Shown here one piece after another: positions 6,944 through 16,900 of a stretch of 42,139 bases of DNA. The notes beneath the pieces were generated by a model that saw only the letters and a program-made list of their open reading frames with translations, was not told the origin of the DNA and did no database searches. Both the position numbers and the translations under genes were made by a program. Source of the stretch: Pseudomonas sp. (lineage in GTDB: Bacteria > Pseudomonadota > Gammaproteobacteria > Pseudomonadales > Pseudomonadaceae); the NCBI RefSeq assembly GCF_028293835.1, contig NZ_JAQGNX010000111.1:1-42139 (forward strand). Reading direction: 5' to 3'. Position 1 is the first letter of the stretch; each line of letters begins with the position of its first letter.

Positions 6944-8420
6944 GGGAGTGCGCCGCCTCGCTGCATATCTGGTTGCGACCGGCCTGCTTGGCGCGGTACA
7001 GCGCGCGGTCGGCTCGAGAGATCAAGCTGTGCAGAGTGTCGTTCGCTTGCCATTGGGTCAGGCCAAGACTGACAGTAATGTGCAGTGACGTACCGTCAAA
7101 CCGGTAGGGGTGCTGCTCGGCCAATTTGCGAATTTTCTCCGCGACTGTATGAGCCGTGACGCTGTCGGTGTTCTTGAGCAGAATGATGAACTCTTCGCCG
7201 CCCCAACGACAAATGATATCCGACTGACGCAGGCAGCTCTTCAGGTCGTCGGCAAAACCCGCCAACACCTCATCGCCAGCCAAATGACCATGGCTGTCAT
7301 TGAGTTGTTTGAAGTGGTCGAGATCCAACAGTAACGCGGCCAATGGTTTGCTTTCCCGGCGGGCCTCTTGCATCGCCTTGAGTGCCAACAGGTCGAAGCC
7401 GCGTCGATTGGGCAACCGGGTGAGGCTGTCGAGTGTCGCGTGGATGTCGATTTTACGCTGATAGCGATTGAGCACTCGCTGCAGCAAGAACACCACCACC
7501 AGCGTGACCAATAGGCAGATGAGCAAGTTCAGGTACAGCGAGCGGCGAATGTCGCTCATCGCCCCGGCTTCCTGTTTGTCGACGTACAAATACCAATTCA
7601 GCTCTGGAATAAAACGTACGTTGAGAAAATGACCCTGGCCCTGCGCTTCATACTCATAGCTGCCGCTTTGAGGCTTGGGCAGCTTTTTTTGCAGTTCATT
7701 CAAGCTCGGCACGCTGCTGAGTTGTTGACCGATAGTGGCGCCTTGTGGACCACCGTCAGCGCCTGTCAGCACAATCCTGCCAAAGGCATCGACAAAGTAC
7801 ACGCTGCGTTGGTAGCGCTGCTGGTAGCGGTCAATCAGTTTGATCACTGCATCCACCGTCAGGCCAACCCCGGTCGCGCCTATAAAGTTGTCGTTGTAGT
7901 CGAATACTTTGTAATTGATGAAGAAGGTCAGGTTGTCTTTGTTGGCCATGTCCGGATCGACGTTAATCTCATACGGCGTGGTCATGTCACGCACCCGGTA
8001 GTACCAGACATCCCGCGGTTCTTCCGGGTCGATCTGCTTGAGCACGCCTTTGGCCTGGTAATACTTGAGGCTAGTGTTTGACACGAAAAATGCGGTGTAG
8101 GCGCCGTAGTGGTTCATAACCTCGTTGAGGTAACGGGTCATTTGCTCAGGGTCGTGTTCGCCGGCTACGACCCAGTCGCGCATAAAGGTATCGCGAGCCA
8201 TCATCGAGGAAATCAGAATAGGTCTGACCAGATCCTTCTGGATTTCCGAATACACCGTGTCAGAGGTCAGCGGCAGTTCGGTATTGACGATGTTGTCGCG
8301 GATCGACGCCCGCGATGCGTAGTAACTGAGCAATGATGTGGCAAGAAAGCCGCTCCCCAGCAGGACCACCAACGTCAGGATCAATGACCGTTGTGAAATG
8401 AATGCGGAGCGAAGAGACAT
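6933..8420 (-). CDS. membrane diguanylate cyclase with periplasmic Cache-type sensor
   Basis: 495 residues from the ATG at 8418-8420 (MSLRSAFISQRS); an upstream in-frame ATG would add 26 polar residues before the first membrane helix. Order of parts: a transmembrane helix near residues 13-35, a periplasmic region to about residue 300 with dCache-like segments (DVWYYRVRD, FINYKVFD, GATGVGL), a second helix (LLICLLVTLVVVFLL), and a GGDEF domain. The active loop is RWGGEEF at 405-411. An inhibitory RxxD site (RQSD, 398-401) lies five residues before GGEEF, so product inhibition is expected. It makes cyclic di-GMP in response to an unknown periplasmic ligand. Its end overlaps the CWC gene. Confidence 0.88.
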   Translation of the reverse strand: MSLRSAFISQRSLILTLVVLLGSGFLATSLLSYYASRASIRDNIVNTELPLTSDTVYSEIQKDLVRPILISSMMARDTFMRDWVVAGEHDPEQMTRYLNEVMNHYGAYTAFFVSNTSLKYYQAKGVLKQIDPEEPRDVWYYRVRDMTTPYEINVDPDMANKDNLTFFINYKVFDYNDNFIGATGVGLTVDAVIKLIDRYQQRYQRSVYFVDAFGRIVLTGADGGPQGATIGQQLSSVPSLNELQKKLPKPQSGSYEYEAQGQGHFLNVRFIPELNWYLYVDKQEAGAMSDIRRSLYLNLLICLLVTLVVVFLLQRVLNRYQRKIDIHATLDSLTRLPNRRGFDLLALKAMQEARRESKPLAALLLDLDHFKQLNDSHGHLAGDEVLAGFADDLKSCLRQSDIICRWGGEEFIILLKNTDSVTAHTVAEKIRKLAEQHPYRFDGTSLHITVSLGLTQWQANDTLHSLISRADRALYRAKQAGRNQICSEAAHSHAE

Positions 8421-8494
8421 GACACATCCGGAGGCGAACAAATTCGAGTGGGGGCGGCATGCTAGCGTGTCGCCACCCCTAAGGCTATCGCGTT

Positions 8495-11400
8495 TCATGG
8501 GCCAGGGCTGGGCGGGGAGCCGTTAAACGGCGCGGTGTACACCGGTGACAGGCGCAACGCCGCGCTAATAGCCGCGCAGCGGCAGTGCAGCAACAAAATC
8601 CTGTCGTAATGAATGCCATGCTCCGACAGTGTCTTGAACACGTCTTGCAGTGTTGGGGCCATCATCCCGAAGCGACTTCTGACCGTCAGTACATCCATGG
8701 GTACTGGGGGTATTTGCGCAACACGCCAAGGCGACAGGTTTGAATTACTGACTACGTGGCATATGTCTTTATAACTCTCGCCGGATGCCCCTTGAAACTT
8801 CGCGACGCTGTAATTTTTGATTCTGCCGGCTAATGACGTGCCCGCCAGAAGAGTGTCAGTGACAGCGAATGGCGGCATCGTGTTGGAAGCAAGGCGATTG
8901 CCCGCAGGGTTCAACACTGAAAATGCCTCGACGTTTTGCCCCACAACCCTGTGCAGCGACGGATCGACGAGCTGATAGCCATGGGGCGCATAGGTGCGCA
9001 GTTCAGTGCCATTGGGAATGGCTGTGGTTTTCGTCCACGGCAAATAATAGCCATGGGTACTGACCACCAGTGTTCTGGCCTGCCCCTGGTCTGACGTCCA
9101 CAGCAGGAACTGGCGATCGAGTTTCCAAGCCTGGACCACCGTTGTGCCCAAGGGACCGTTGCCCGGAATCTTCCAGGTTTTCACCAGCCGAGTGGTGCCG
9201 AAGAATAGCTGCAGCCATGTTGTGCGCGGATTGATGCAGCGTCTGAGCAGGAAGTTGAAACTTCGCAAAGGCACAGACGCCACCGCCACGGCCGCGTTGA
9301 CCGATTTTGTGTGACGCGTCAGGGTATCGAATACACGCAACAATCGAGGGGAAAAAGGCGCAAGTTGCAACAGTCCCAAGGACAGCGCGTTGAGCAGCGC
9401 CTGGACCTTTTCCGTGTCCCGATTACCCGGCAGTAGCGCTTTTTCGATACCCAGATACACAGAGCCGGTATGCACCGCTATCGAAGCCACCATGGCCGGC
9501 GTCAGCAGCAGCGACATGGGCGCGAGCAGTAGCTGCAGATGGTTGAGCTGTTGGGTCCAATAGCGCAGGGCGACCTCCCTGGAGGTGACGACGCGTTCAG
9601 TCGCATTCGCCAGATGATTGCGCGCCAGGGTTTGCCGGATAAAGGCGAACGGTGACGACGTCAGCACTTGTCCACATAAGGTTTTTGATTTGGCTTTGTG
9701 CAAGTGTTCGGCATAAATCACATCGGTCCATGGTGTCAGCAAAGACCCTGGTGGGTCGGGGATTCGTTGCCCGGCCCACACCTCAAGGACATAAATAAGC
9801 TTGGCATGCTGGCTGACGGGAACGTAATTCAACAACGTCGTTCGCCACTGCTTATCAGCCGCTGATTGTTCGATATGCCGGTCAAGGTCGTCGCTGTCGG
9901 TGAACTCCACCAGCGCCTGAACCTGGCCAGCCTGGTACAACACGATAAGGGCCGTCGTCGCATCGGTGAAGACCAATAACCCCGCGCAAACTTCGCAGTG
10001 TTCGCCTTCAGTCAACGACGGCTGCAGGTAAAAACCCAAGGTTTGACAGGTTACAGGCGCAGGCCGGGATTCGGTTGAGGCGAGTGCCCGTACCAGCATG
10101 TCGAATCCTGAGCGGGATATATGGCCCATCTTCAGGGCGATTACTGCCTGGGCGTTGAATGTGGCATTGAGTGACTGATCGATGGCAGCCGAATGTCTGT
10201 CCCAAAATTCATTGAAACGTCGTGTTATCACGGACAGGAAATCAATGCGTTTGATGAGGCTTTCTATCCCTTGCGCGGAGACGGCCAGCTCGGCGTTTGC
10301 AATAAACACGCCTTGGGCTGTCGGGTCTGAATACACCACGTTACGGCCGCCGTTATCGAGATAACCTACCGGACCGTCGACTCGGTAATTGCTAAGTAAC
10401 GCATCGGTCAGGCTGATTGGAGTTTCATCAGGCGTGTGCACGTAGGTCACCGGCGAGTGCGCGCTTCCCAGCGGCGTGGTCGACGTGCCGCGCAGGTAGC
10501 GGATAAACACTGTGTCGGGTGAGCTGTCCAACTGATGGTTTTTAACCAGCGCACTGCGCATTAGTCGCTGGGCTATTTTTTTATGGTCAGGTAGTCGTTT
10601 CGCAACGTCAGGCTGCGGTTGCCACAGATCGAGGGCGCTGACCATGGCCATGCCCCGTTCGATGGGCTTGAAAATAATCGCGTCGTCCACTTCATGTTCT
10701 GCCGAATGCGCCTCGAACGGTTGTGCCGTAAACAGCGCCAGCGCAAAGGTTTTCTGCGCGGCCGTAAGCGCCGCAAACAAATCGCCATCAACCGCATACG
10801 GGCTGACATCGGCTGCTTCCAACGACGGCATACCGTCTGCCAACAGCCCGAGCCAGGAACAGGCGTTCAGGGCGTGCAGCCATTTGTGTGGATCGCCGTG
10901 TTGATCGTGGCTGATGTATTCAATGGTGGTGGGCGCATCACCGAGGGTATGGATGAAGCAGTGCGAGGTTAGTTTGGATTTCAGCTGGAAAATACCGGGC
11001 ACAGTCTGGCCATTTATCGATAGCAAACTGATCGCTGTTCGTTCGCCGTTGATGGGATGTTGGAGACTGCTTAGCGTGGTGGGGAAACGATCAAGCCCCA
11101 GCATATCGAGGGCAAGGGTGTAGCCCTCCAGGGTGATTTTCGTTTTTTTATATTGCCGGGCCAACCCCTCGACAAAGGAAAGTCTGGCGAGCACGCAATA
11201 GGTGGCTTCATGCCTGGCCCAGAACGCTTCTAGCAGCGTGCTGTAATCCTGCTCCCAGCGCGACGCGTTGATGAACTCGATCACTGATTGGGTGGTGAGT
11301 AATGGGTTCGATACGTGGAGGGGACGATCAGGCTCGGCACACTTGATGAGTGCAAGGTAGCTGCCGGTGTCGAACGACGCCATGGCTAAGTCGCTCAAGG

Positions 11401-11893
11401 ACAGCTGCAGCGCGTAATGCTCATGGCCGTCGACCTGAATAGCCGGGTCTTTGTCGGTGAGGAAATGAATGTACAGCTGGTCGGGGGACAAGCCTTTGCC
11501 GGCGCTATCGACTAGCCGGTTGTCGAATAGAAAGCGGCCAAGCTGTTGCTTGATGTAATCGCGCAGTGACGGCGGGCAATCCAGGTCCATTTGCCAGGTT
11601 TGCAGACTCAGCAGCGAGCCGGCCAACAGCTTGGCTGCAGGACTTTTTCTCAGCGCCATCAATCGCTGGCTGTTGAGTAGTGGCACAGCGTCAGGTGCTG
11701 CTTGCAGGGGCGGCGTGTCGGTATACGGCGTGTGATAGAAGGGTGACTGGGAGAAAGCGCCAGATGATGCCAACGTATCCGTGCGCTCATGGATGCTTTC
11801 GGGCCGTGCGGTGACGGCGGGGTGTTCGAGTGTTATACCCGTTGCTGTGCCTGTTAAGGCCCTCCGGTCGTTGGTGTTCCAATCTTCATTCAT
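8495..11893 (-). CDS. dermonecrotic-toxin-like protein (DUF6543) with C-terminal Stv-like domain
   Basis: 1132 residues, no signal peptide. The first 60 residues are polar and variable. Residues of about 80-420 resemble the dermonecrotic-toxin (DUF6543) module of large Pseudomonas proteins (LYIHFLTD, WLHALNACSWLGLLADGMPSLEAAD). A hydrophobic helical block near 750-830 (LLLAPMSLLLTPAMVASIAV) could insert in membranes. The last about 190 residues contain VVSTHGYY (His947) and ILLLHCRC (Cys1104, Cys1106), like the 'putative adhesin Stv' domain and similar in pattern to clan CD cysteine peptidases. The start ATG has only a weak ribosome site. It is separated by 74 bases from the cyclase gene. No immunity gene or secretion genes are adjacent. 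Function is inferred only. Confidence 0.65.
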   Translation of the reverse strand: MNEDWNTNDRRALTGTATGITLEHPAVTARPESIHERTDTLASSGAFSQSPFYHTPYTDTPPLQAAPDAVPLLNSQRLMALRKSPAAKLLAGSLLSLQTWQMDLDCPPSLRDYIKQQLGRFLFDNRLVDSAGKGLSPDQLYIHFLTDKDPAIQVDGHEHYALQLSLSDLAMASFDTGSYLALIKCAEPDRPLHVSNPLLTTQSVIEFINASRWEQDYSTLLEAFWARHEATYCVLARLSFVEGLARQYKKTKITLEGYTLALDMLGLDRFPTTLSSLQHPINGERTAISLLSINGQTVPGIFQLKSKLTSHCFIHTLGDAPTTIEYISHDQHGDPHKWLHALNACSWLGLLADGMPSLEAADVSPYAVDGDLFAALTAAQKTFALALFTAQPFEAHSAEHEVDDAIIFKPIERGMAMVSALDLWQPQPDVAKRLPDHKKIAQRLMRSALVKNHQLDSSPDTVFIRYLRGTSTTPLGSAHSPVTYVHTPDETPISLTDALLSNYRVDGPVGYLDNGGRNVVYSDPTAQGVFIANAELAVSAQGIESLIKRIDFLSVITRRFNEFWDRHSAAIDQSLNATFNAQAVIALKMGHISRSGFDMLVRALASTESRPAPVTCQTLGFYLQPSLTEGEHCEVCAGLLVFTDATTALIVLYQAGQVQALVEFTDSDDLDRHIEQSAADKQWRTTLLNYVPVSQHAKLIYVLEVWAGQRIPDPPGSLLTPWTDVIYAEHLHKAKSKTLCGQVLTSSPFAFIRQTLARNHLANATERVVTSREVALRYWTQQLNHLQLLLAPMSLLLTPAMVASIAVHTGSVYLGIEKALLPGNRDTEKVQALLNALSLGLLQLAPFSPRLLRVFDTLTRHTKSVNAAVAVASVPLRSFNFLLRRCINPRTTWLQLFFGTTRLVKTWKIPGNGPLGTTVVQAWKLDRQFLLWTSDQGQARTLVVSTHGYYLPWTKTTAIPNGTELRTYAPHGYQLVDPSLHRVVGQNVEAFSVLNPAGNRLASNTMPPFAVTDTLLAGTSLAGRIKNYSVAKFQGASGESYKDICHVVSNSNLSPWRVAQIPPVPMDVLTVRSRFGMMAPTLQDVFKTLSEHGIHYDRILLLHCRCAAISAALRLSPVYTAPFNGSPPSPGP

Positions 11894-11998
11894 GTGGGTT
11901 CTTGATCACGGCGGGGGAGGCTTACTGTGCCGCGATTACCCTTGGCAGAATCGGTATCTATCTATGCAACGACCGGCGCGTTTTGGGGCCGTTCCGCG

Positions 11999-12027
11999 AT
12001 CCATCGCGGGCAAGCGCGCTCCTACAG
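11999..12027. repeat. REP element between the toxin-like gene and atzF
   Basis: gatccatcgcgggcaagcgc followed by gctcctacag is the common pseudomonad REP type (inverse of ctgtaggagcgcgcttgcccgcgatgg). It lies in the 175-base gap between the toxin-like gene start and the atzF stop, otherwise without visible features. Confidence 0.7.
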
Positions 12028-12068
12028 TTAAAACGTGTGTATTCAATAAGTTGCGCTTTTAACAGGCG

Positions 12069-13886
12069 TCAGCTTTTGGTCTGCATATAAGCGCGCCATC
12101 CGCCTAAGTGGCTGATATCTATGGCGCCTTCGAGGCCATAAGGTTCGCAGATAAAACCGCTTTCCCAACGTCCATCCGCCAGTTGAACTTTGCCAAGCCC
12201 GAGCGGTGCGGGAATGCCGGTGAGGAACGAGCCCAATTCTGTGCTTGGCAGTTCCCATACTTCCACCGCGATGGCGACACCACCCTGTTCAACCCGGAGC
12301 ATGCCCGGCCGAAACGGGGGGCCACCGGCCAACGCATAAAGTTGATAGTCCGCTGAGCTCTGGGTGACTTGCAGCAAACGAGCGCCGCGTTGTTTGAGCT
12401 GCCAGTTGAGGGCCAAACCGTCCAAGTGCGCGCCGCACACCACCAGCCGAGACATGTCGTTTCGTGCAGTGGTTGCCGGAGCCGACAGGCTCAGTGAATT
12501 ATTGCCGATCAACGGCAAATGGGTCTGGCGTTGCAGGGCGTCGGCGAGGCTGAGCAAATAGTGGTCGGTGAACACGCGCCCAAACAACGTAACCCCCCAC
12601 GGCAAACTGTTGCTCATAAAGGCGCTGGGCACGGCGACGGCGGCGTAATCCAGCAGATTGACGAAGTTGGTGTAGTAACCCAGTTCTGAGTTGCGCAGCA
12701 CCGGTTCGGCCTCCAGTTCGGCCCGGGTGACGGGGCGCGGAATCGAAGGGGTCAGCACACAGTCGAGGTTTTTCAGGGCTGCGTCGCACAGCGCTTTGAG
12801 TTCTTGCAGACGGTATTGCGCACGGAATGTTTGTACGCCGTCCACGGCGGGCGCTTTGGCCAATACCGCACGAATGACCGGCAACACGGCTTCTGGCGTG
12901 GTTTCCATCAACTCCCCCGCGACGCTGTAGCGCTCCGCCACCCACGGGCCGTCGTACAACAAGCTGGCGGCTTCGAGGAAGGGTGACAGGTCGAGGATAA
13001 CGGCTTCGCCACCGATGGCGACCATGTGCTTGATCGCGTCGTCGAACAGCTGAGGGCTTTCTTTGCAGCCAAAGAATTCCAGATCCTGCGAGCGAGGCAC
13101 GCCAAATTTAAACGGACGTGGCGCGCCGAAGGCCGACGCGTCATTCCACATCGGGTTGCTGCGGCTGTAGGCATCACGGGGATCGAGGCGGGCAATCAGG
13201 CCAAGTAATTGACTGGCTTCCCGGGCAGTAGCGGTGAAGGTGCTGACGCAATCCAGCGTGCGACAGGCCGGAACGACGCCGCCGGTGGAGATCAAGCCTT
13301 TGCTGGCTTTCAGGCCCAACAGGTTGTTCAGCGCTGCGGGTACCCGGCCCGAACCGGCGGTGTCGGTGCCCAGGGAGAAGCTGGCGACGCCCAACGCTAC
13401 GGCCAGCGACGAACCGGCGCTGGAGCCGCCTGACGGATATTCCATCAGCACACTGTTCGGGCAAGCGCCGTAGGGCGAGCGACCGCCGTTCAAACCGGTG
13501 GCGAACTGGTCGAGGTTGGTCTTGCCCATGGGGATCGCGCCGAGGGCGATCAGTTGCTCGACGACGGTCGCCGAGCGTTCGGGGGTATAGGCAAATGCGG
13601 GGCAGGCGGCGGTGGTCGGAATACCGGCCAGATCGATGTTGTCCTTGATCGCGAAGGGCACGCCGTACAGTGGCAAGTCTTTGAGTTCGCGGCCTTCCAA
13701 CGCGGCCAGGTACGGTTCGATTTCGGCCACGCTCAGCAGGTAGATGAACAGGTGATAACTCGGGTTCAGCGCCGCGGCTTTTTCCCGCAGGGCGAGGACC
13801 AGTTGCCTCGGGGTGATAGCGTTGCCTTGATAGGCAGCACGGACGTTGTCGAGGCGTAAGTCAGTCAGTTGCGATGCATTAGTCAT
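12069..13886 (-). CDS. atzF: AtzF-type allophanate hydrolase
   Basis: 605 residues. The N-terminal amidase-signature domain has the Ser-cisSer-Lys triad at Lys81 (VPFAIKDNID), Ser155 (PSGGSSAGS) and Ser179 (GTDTAGSGR); the spacings of 74 and 24 are those of AtzF from strain ADP. The C-terminal part from about residue 460 is the allophanate hydrolase C domain (decarboxylation step). It hydrolyses allophanate to ammonia and CO2, the last step of guanidine (or urea) breakdown. It follows the carboxylase gene by 28 bases and is the last gene of the guanidine unit. The start ATG has a weak Shine-Dalgarno, suggesting coupling to the upstream gene. Confidence 0.93.
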   Translation of the reverse strand: MTNASQLTDLRLDNVRAAYQGNAITPRQLVLALREKAAALNPSYHLFIYLLSVAEIEPYLAALEGRELKDLPLYGVPFAIKDNIDLAGIPTTAACPAFAYTPERSATVVEQLIALGAIPMGKTNLDQFATGLNGGRSPYGACPNSVLMEYPSGGSSAGSSLAVALGVASFSLGTDTAGSGRVPAALNNLLGLKASKGLISTGGVVPACRTLDCVSTFTATAREASQLLGLIARLDPRDAYSRSNPMWNDASAFGAPRPFKFGVPRSQDLEFFGCKESPQLFDDAIKHMVAIGGEAVILDLSPFLEAASLLYDGPWVAERYSVAGELMETTPEAVLPVIRAVLAKAPAVDGVQTFRAQYRLQELKALCDAALKNLDCVLTPSIPRPVTRAELEAEPVLRNSELGYYTNFVNLLDYAAVAVPSAFMSNSLPWGVTLFGRVFTDHYLLSLADALQRQTHLPLIGNNSLSLSAPATTARNDMSRLVVCGAHLDGLALNWQLKQRGARLLQVTQSSADYQLYALAGGPPFRPGMLRVEQGGVAIAVEVWELPSTELGSFLTGIPAPLGLGKVQLADGRWESGFICEPYGLEGAIDISHLGGWRAYMQTKS

Positions 13887-13914
13887 GGAAAATTCTGCCT
13901 AAAATGTGAGAAGT

Positions 13915-16900
13915 TCAGTCAGCTTTCAGAACCACGACCCGTTGCCCGGCACGTACCGCAGATCCGGGTTGTACGCGCACTTCGCTGACGGTGCCGGCCA
14001 ACGTCGCCAGCAGGGGTATTTCCATCTTCATCGACTCCAGAATCACCAGCGCATCGCCGACTTCAACCCGCTGGCCGACTTCCACTTGCACTTGCCAGAG
14101 GTTGCCGGCGATGTGGCTGTCGATGCCGTGTTCGCCGGCTTCAAGGGGGATGTCGTCGGGGGCCGGAGCAGCGCCTTCATCGCTTTCGAAATTGGCCTGG
14201 CCGCTGGCGATCCAGCGCTCGCGTTCGGCGTTGAACGCGCCCTGTTGCTGGGCTCTGAAGGCGGCGATGCCTTCAGCTTCTCGGGTCAGAAACCCTTGGT
14301 AATCCGCCAGGTTCAGGTTGCTGTGTTCGATATTCAGCGAATATCGACCGAGGGGGAAATCTCGGCGGATGCGCAGCAGTTCTTCAGCACCGACCGGGTA
14401 GAAGCGGATTTGATCGAAGAAGCGCAACAGCCATGGCTTACCATCAAAGGCCGCCACTTCTCGGTAGCGGTTCCACATTTGCAAGGTGCGCCCGACGAAT
14501 TGATAACCGCCGGGGCCTTCCATGCCGTACACGCACATGTAGGCGCCGCCGATGCCGACGGAGTTCTCGGCGGTCCAGGTACGTGCGGGGTTGTATTTGG
14601 TGGTGACCAGCCGATGACGCGGGTCGAGCGGGGTGGCGACGGGGGCGCCGAGGTACACGTCGCCAAGACCCATGACCAGGTAGCTGGCGTCGAACACTGT
14701 TCGCTGTACCTCGTCGAGGTTGGGCAGGTCATTGATGCGACGGATGAACTCCAGGTTGCTCGGGCACCACGGCGCGTCTTTGCGCACGGTGGTCATGTAT
14801 TTTTCTATGGCCAACTGACACGCGGGGTCATCCCAGGACAATGGCAAATGGACGATGCGTGAAGGCACCTGCAAGTTTCTGCTGGCGCAGACGATTTCCC
14901 AGTGCTCGGTGACAATGCCTAGCAGATCGACGAGGGGCAGTTGCTCCGGGTGATAGTGCACTTGCAGGGAACGGATGCCCGGCGTCAGGTCAATCACACC
15001 GTGCAAGGCCCTGGCCTCTAGCGCCTGCATCAAGGCATGCCCACGGAAGCGCAGCACCAGGTCCAGTTCCGGTGCGCCGATCTCCAGCAGCAAATGGGTA
15101 TCGCCGGAAAGGCGGGCCACCAGACGGGTGTCGTCCACACCGATGTCCAATACGACCGGACTGTGTAGGAGCGGGCTCGCCCGCGACGGTGCCAGCTCAG
15201 ACACCGCGTCGCCTGCTTCGCCAAGAAGTTGGTTCCTACAGGGATCGATGTTGTCCTGGGATTTGCGTTCCCCCTGTAGGAGCGAACGTGTTCCGGCGGT
15301 GGCCAAGGCTCTGGCGGTTGCCAGGTCCACCGGATGAAACTGTACTTTATCCCCAGCCTTGAGCTGTCCCAACTGCCAAAGGTCGGCCTCGATAATGGTC
15401 ACCGGGCACACAAAACCACCAAGGCTTGGGCCATCGGGGCCGAGGATCACCGGCATGTCGCCGGTGAAATCCACGGCGCCAATCGCATACGGGTTGTCGT
15501 GAATGTTCGATGGGTGCAGCCCGGCTTCGCCGCCATCAGCGCGGACCCATTCCGGCTTGGGTCCGATCAAGCGTACGCCGGTGCGGCTGGAGTTGAAATG
15601 CACTTCCCAGGGCGTCGAGAAAAACGTCTGCATGTAGCGCTCGGTGAAATATTCCGGCGCCGCATGTGGACCGTATATCACCCGAATCTGACGTACATCG
15701 AGCAAGTCATGAAGCTGCTCATCAGGCACACTCAACCCCACGCGGCGGTCACTCAATGGCGCGATATGCAACACGTCGCCAGCACGCAAAGCGCGGCCGC
15801 CATGGCCGCCGAATTGACCGAGGGTGAAGGTGCTTTTGCTGCCCAAATAATCCGGCAGGTCCAAACCGCCGCGCACACACAGGTAACTTCTCGCCCCGGC
15901 ACCGGCAATCGTACCCAGCGCCAGGGTTGCACCAGCGGGCACCATGAACGCTGTGTTTAGCGCCTGCGGTTGGCCATTCAGTGTCACCGGAATCACTGCG
16001 CCGGTAATTGCCACCACCGCGTCGGTGTTGAAGCGCAGCAGTGGGCCGCTCATGGTGATTTCCAGCGCGGCGGTGCCTTCGGCATTTCCCAACAGGCGAT
16101 TGCCGATGCGCAACGCCCGACTGTCCATCGGCCCCGACGGCGGCACGCCAACCGCCCAATAACCCAGGCGTCCCGGATAATCCTGCACGCTGGTTTGGGT
16201 GCCGCCACTCAGCACTTCAAACGTGTCGGCGCGGTACACCAACCCTTCCAGGCAACGGGTCCACGGTTGGCCGCTGGCGAACGGTGCGTCGACTAAAATC
16301 TGCCGCAAATAATCACGGTTGGTTTCGACGCCATATAAACGGCTGTCAGCCAACGCTTGCACAAGCCCAGCGCTGGCCTGATCACGGGTCGGCGCCCAGC
16401 TGATCAGCTTGGCGATCATCGGATCGAAGAACGGTGGAATCTCGCAACCGGCTTCAACCCAGGTATCAATGCGCAAGCTTTTGCCATCAGCCGCCGGAAA
16501 ACTCACGGCGGTCAGCAAGCCAGGGCAGGGCTGAAAATCCCGGCCCGGGTCTTCGGCATATAGACGCGCCTGAATCGCATGGCCGTTAGCCTGTAACCCG
16601 GCCCTTAATTCAAGCAACGGCGGTAAATCTCCGGCGGCCAGTTGCACCATCCAACTTACCAGATCAACGCCCCACACCTGTTCGGTCACGCCGTGTTCAA
16701 CCTGCAACCGAGTGTTCACTTCAAGGAAATAGAAGCGCTGATCTTCGCTGTCGAATACAAATTCCACGGTCCCGGCGCTGCGGTAGTTCACCGCTTTCGC
16801 CAGTTGAATGGCTGCTGCGCACAGCTCATCGGCCATGCCGTCGGGCAGGTTCGGCGCCGGGGTTTCTTCGAGGACTTTTTGATTGCGACGCTGCACTGAA

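Noticed and set aside
13906..14862. 318-codon plus-strand frame
   Set aside because: It is the opposite strand of the carboxylase C-terminus, a common effect in GC-rich genes.
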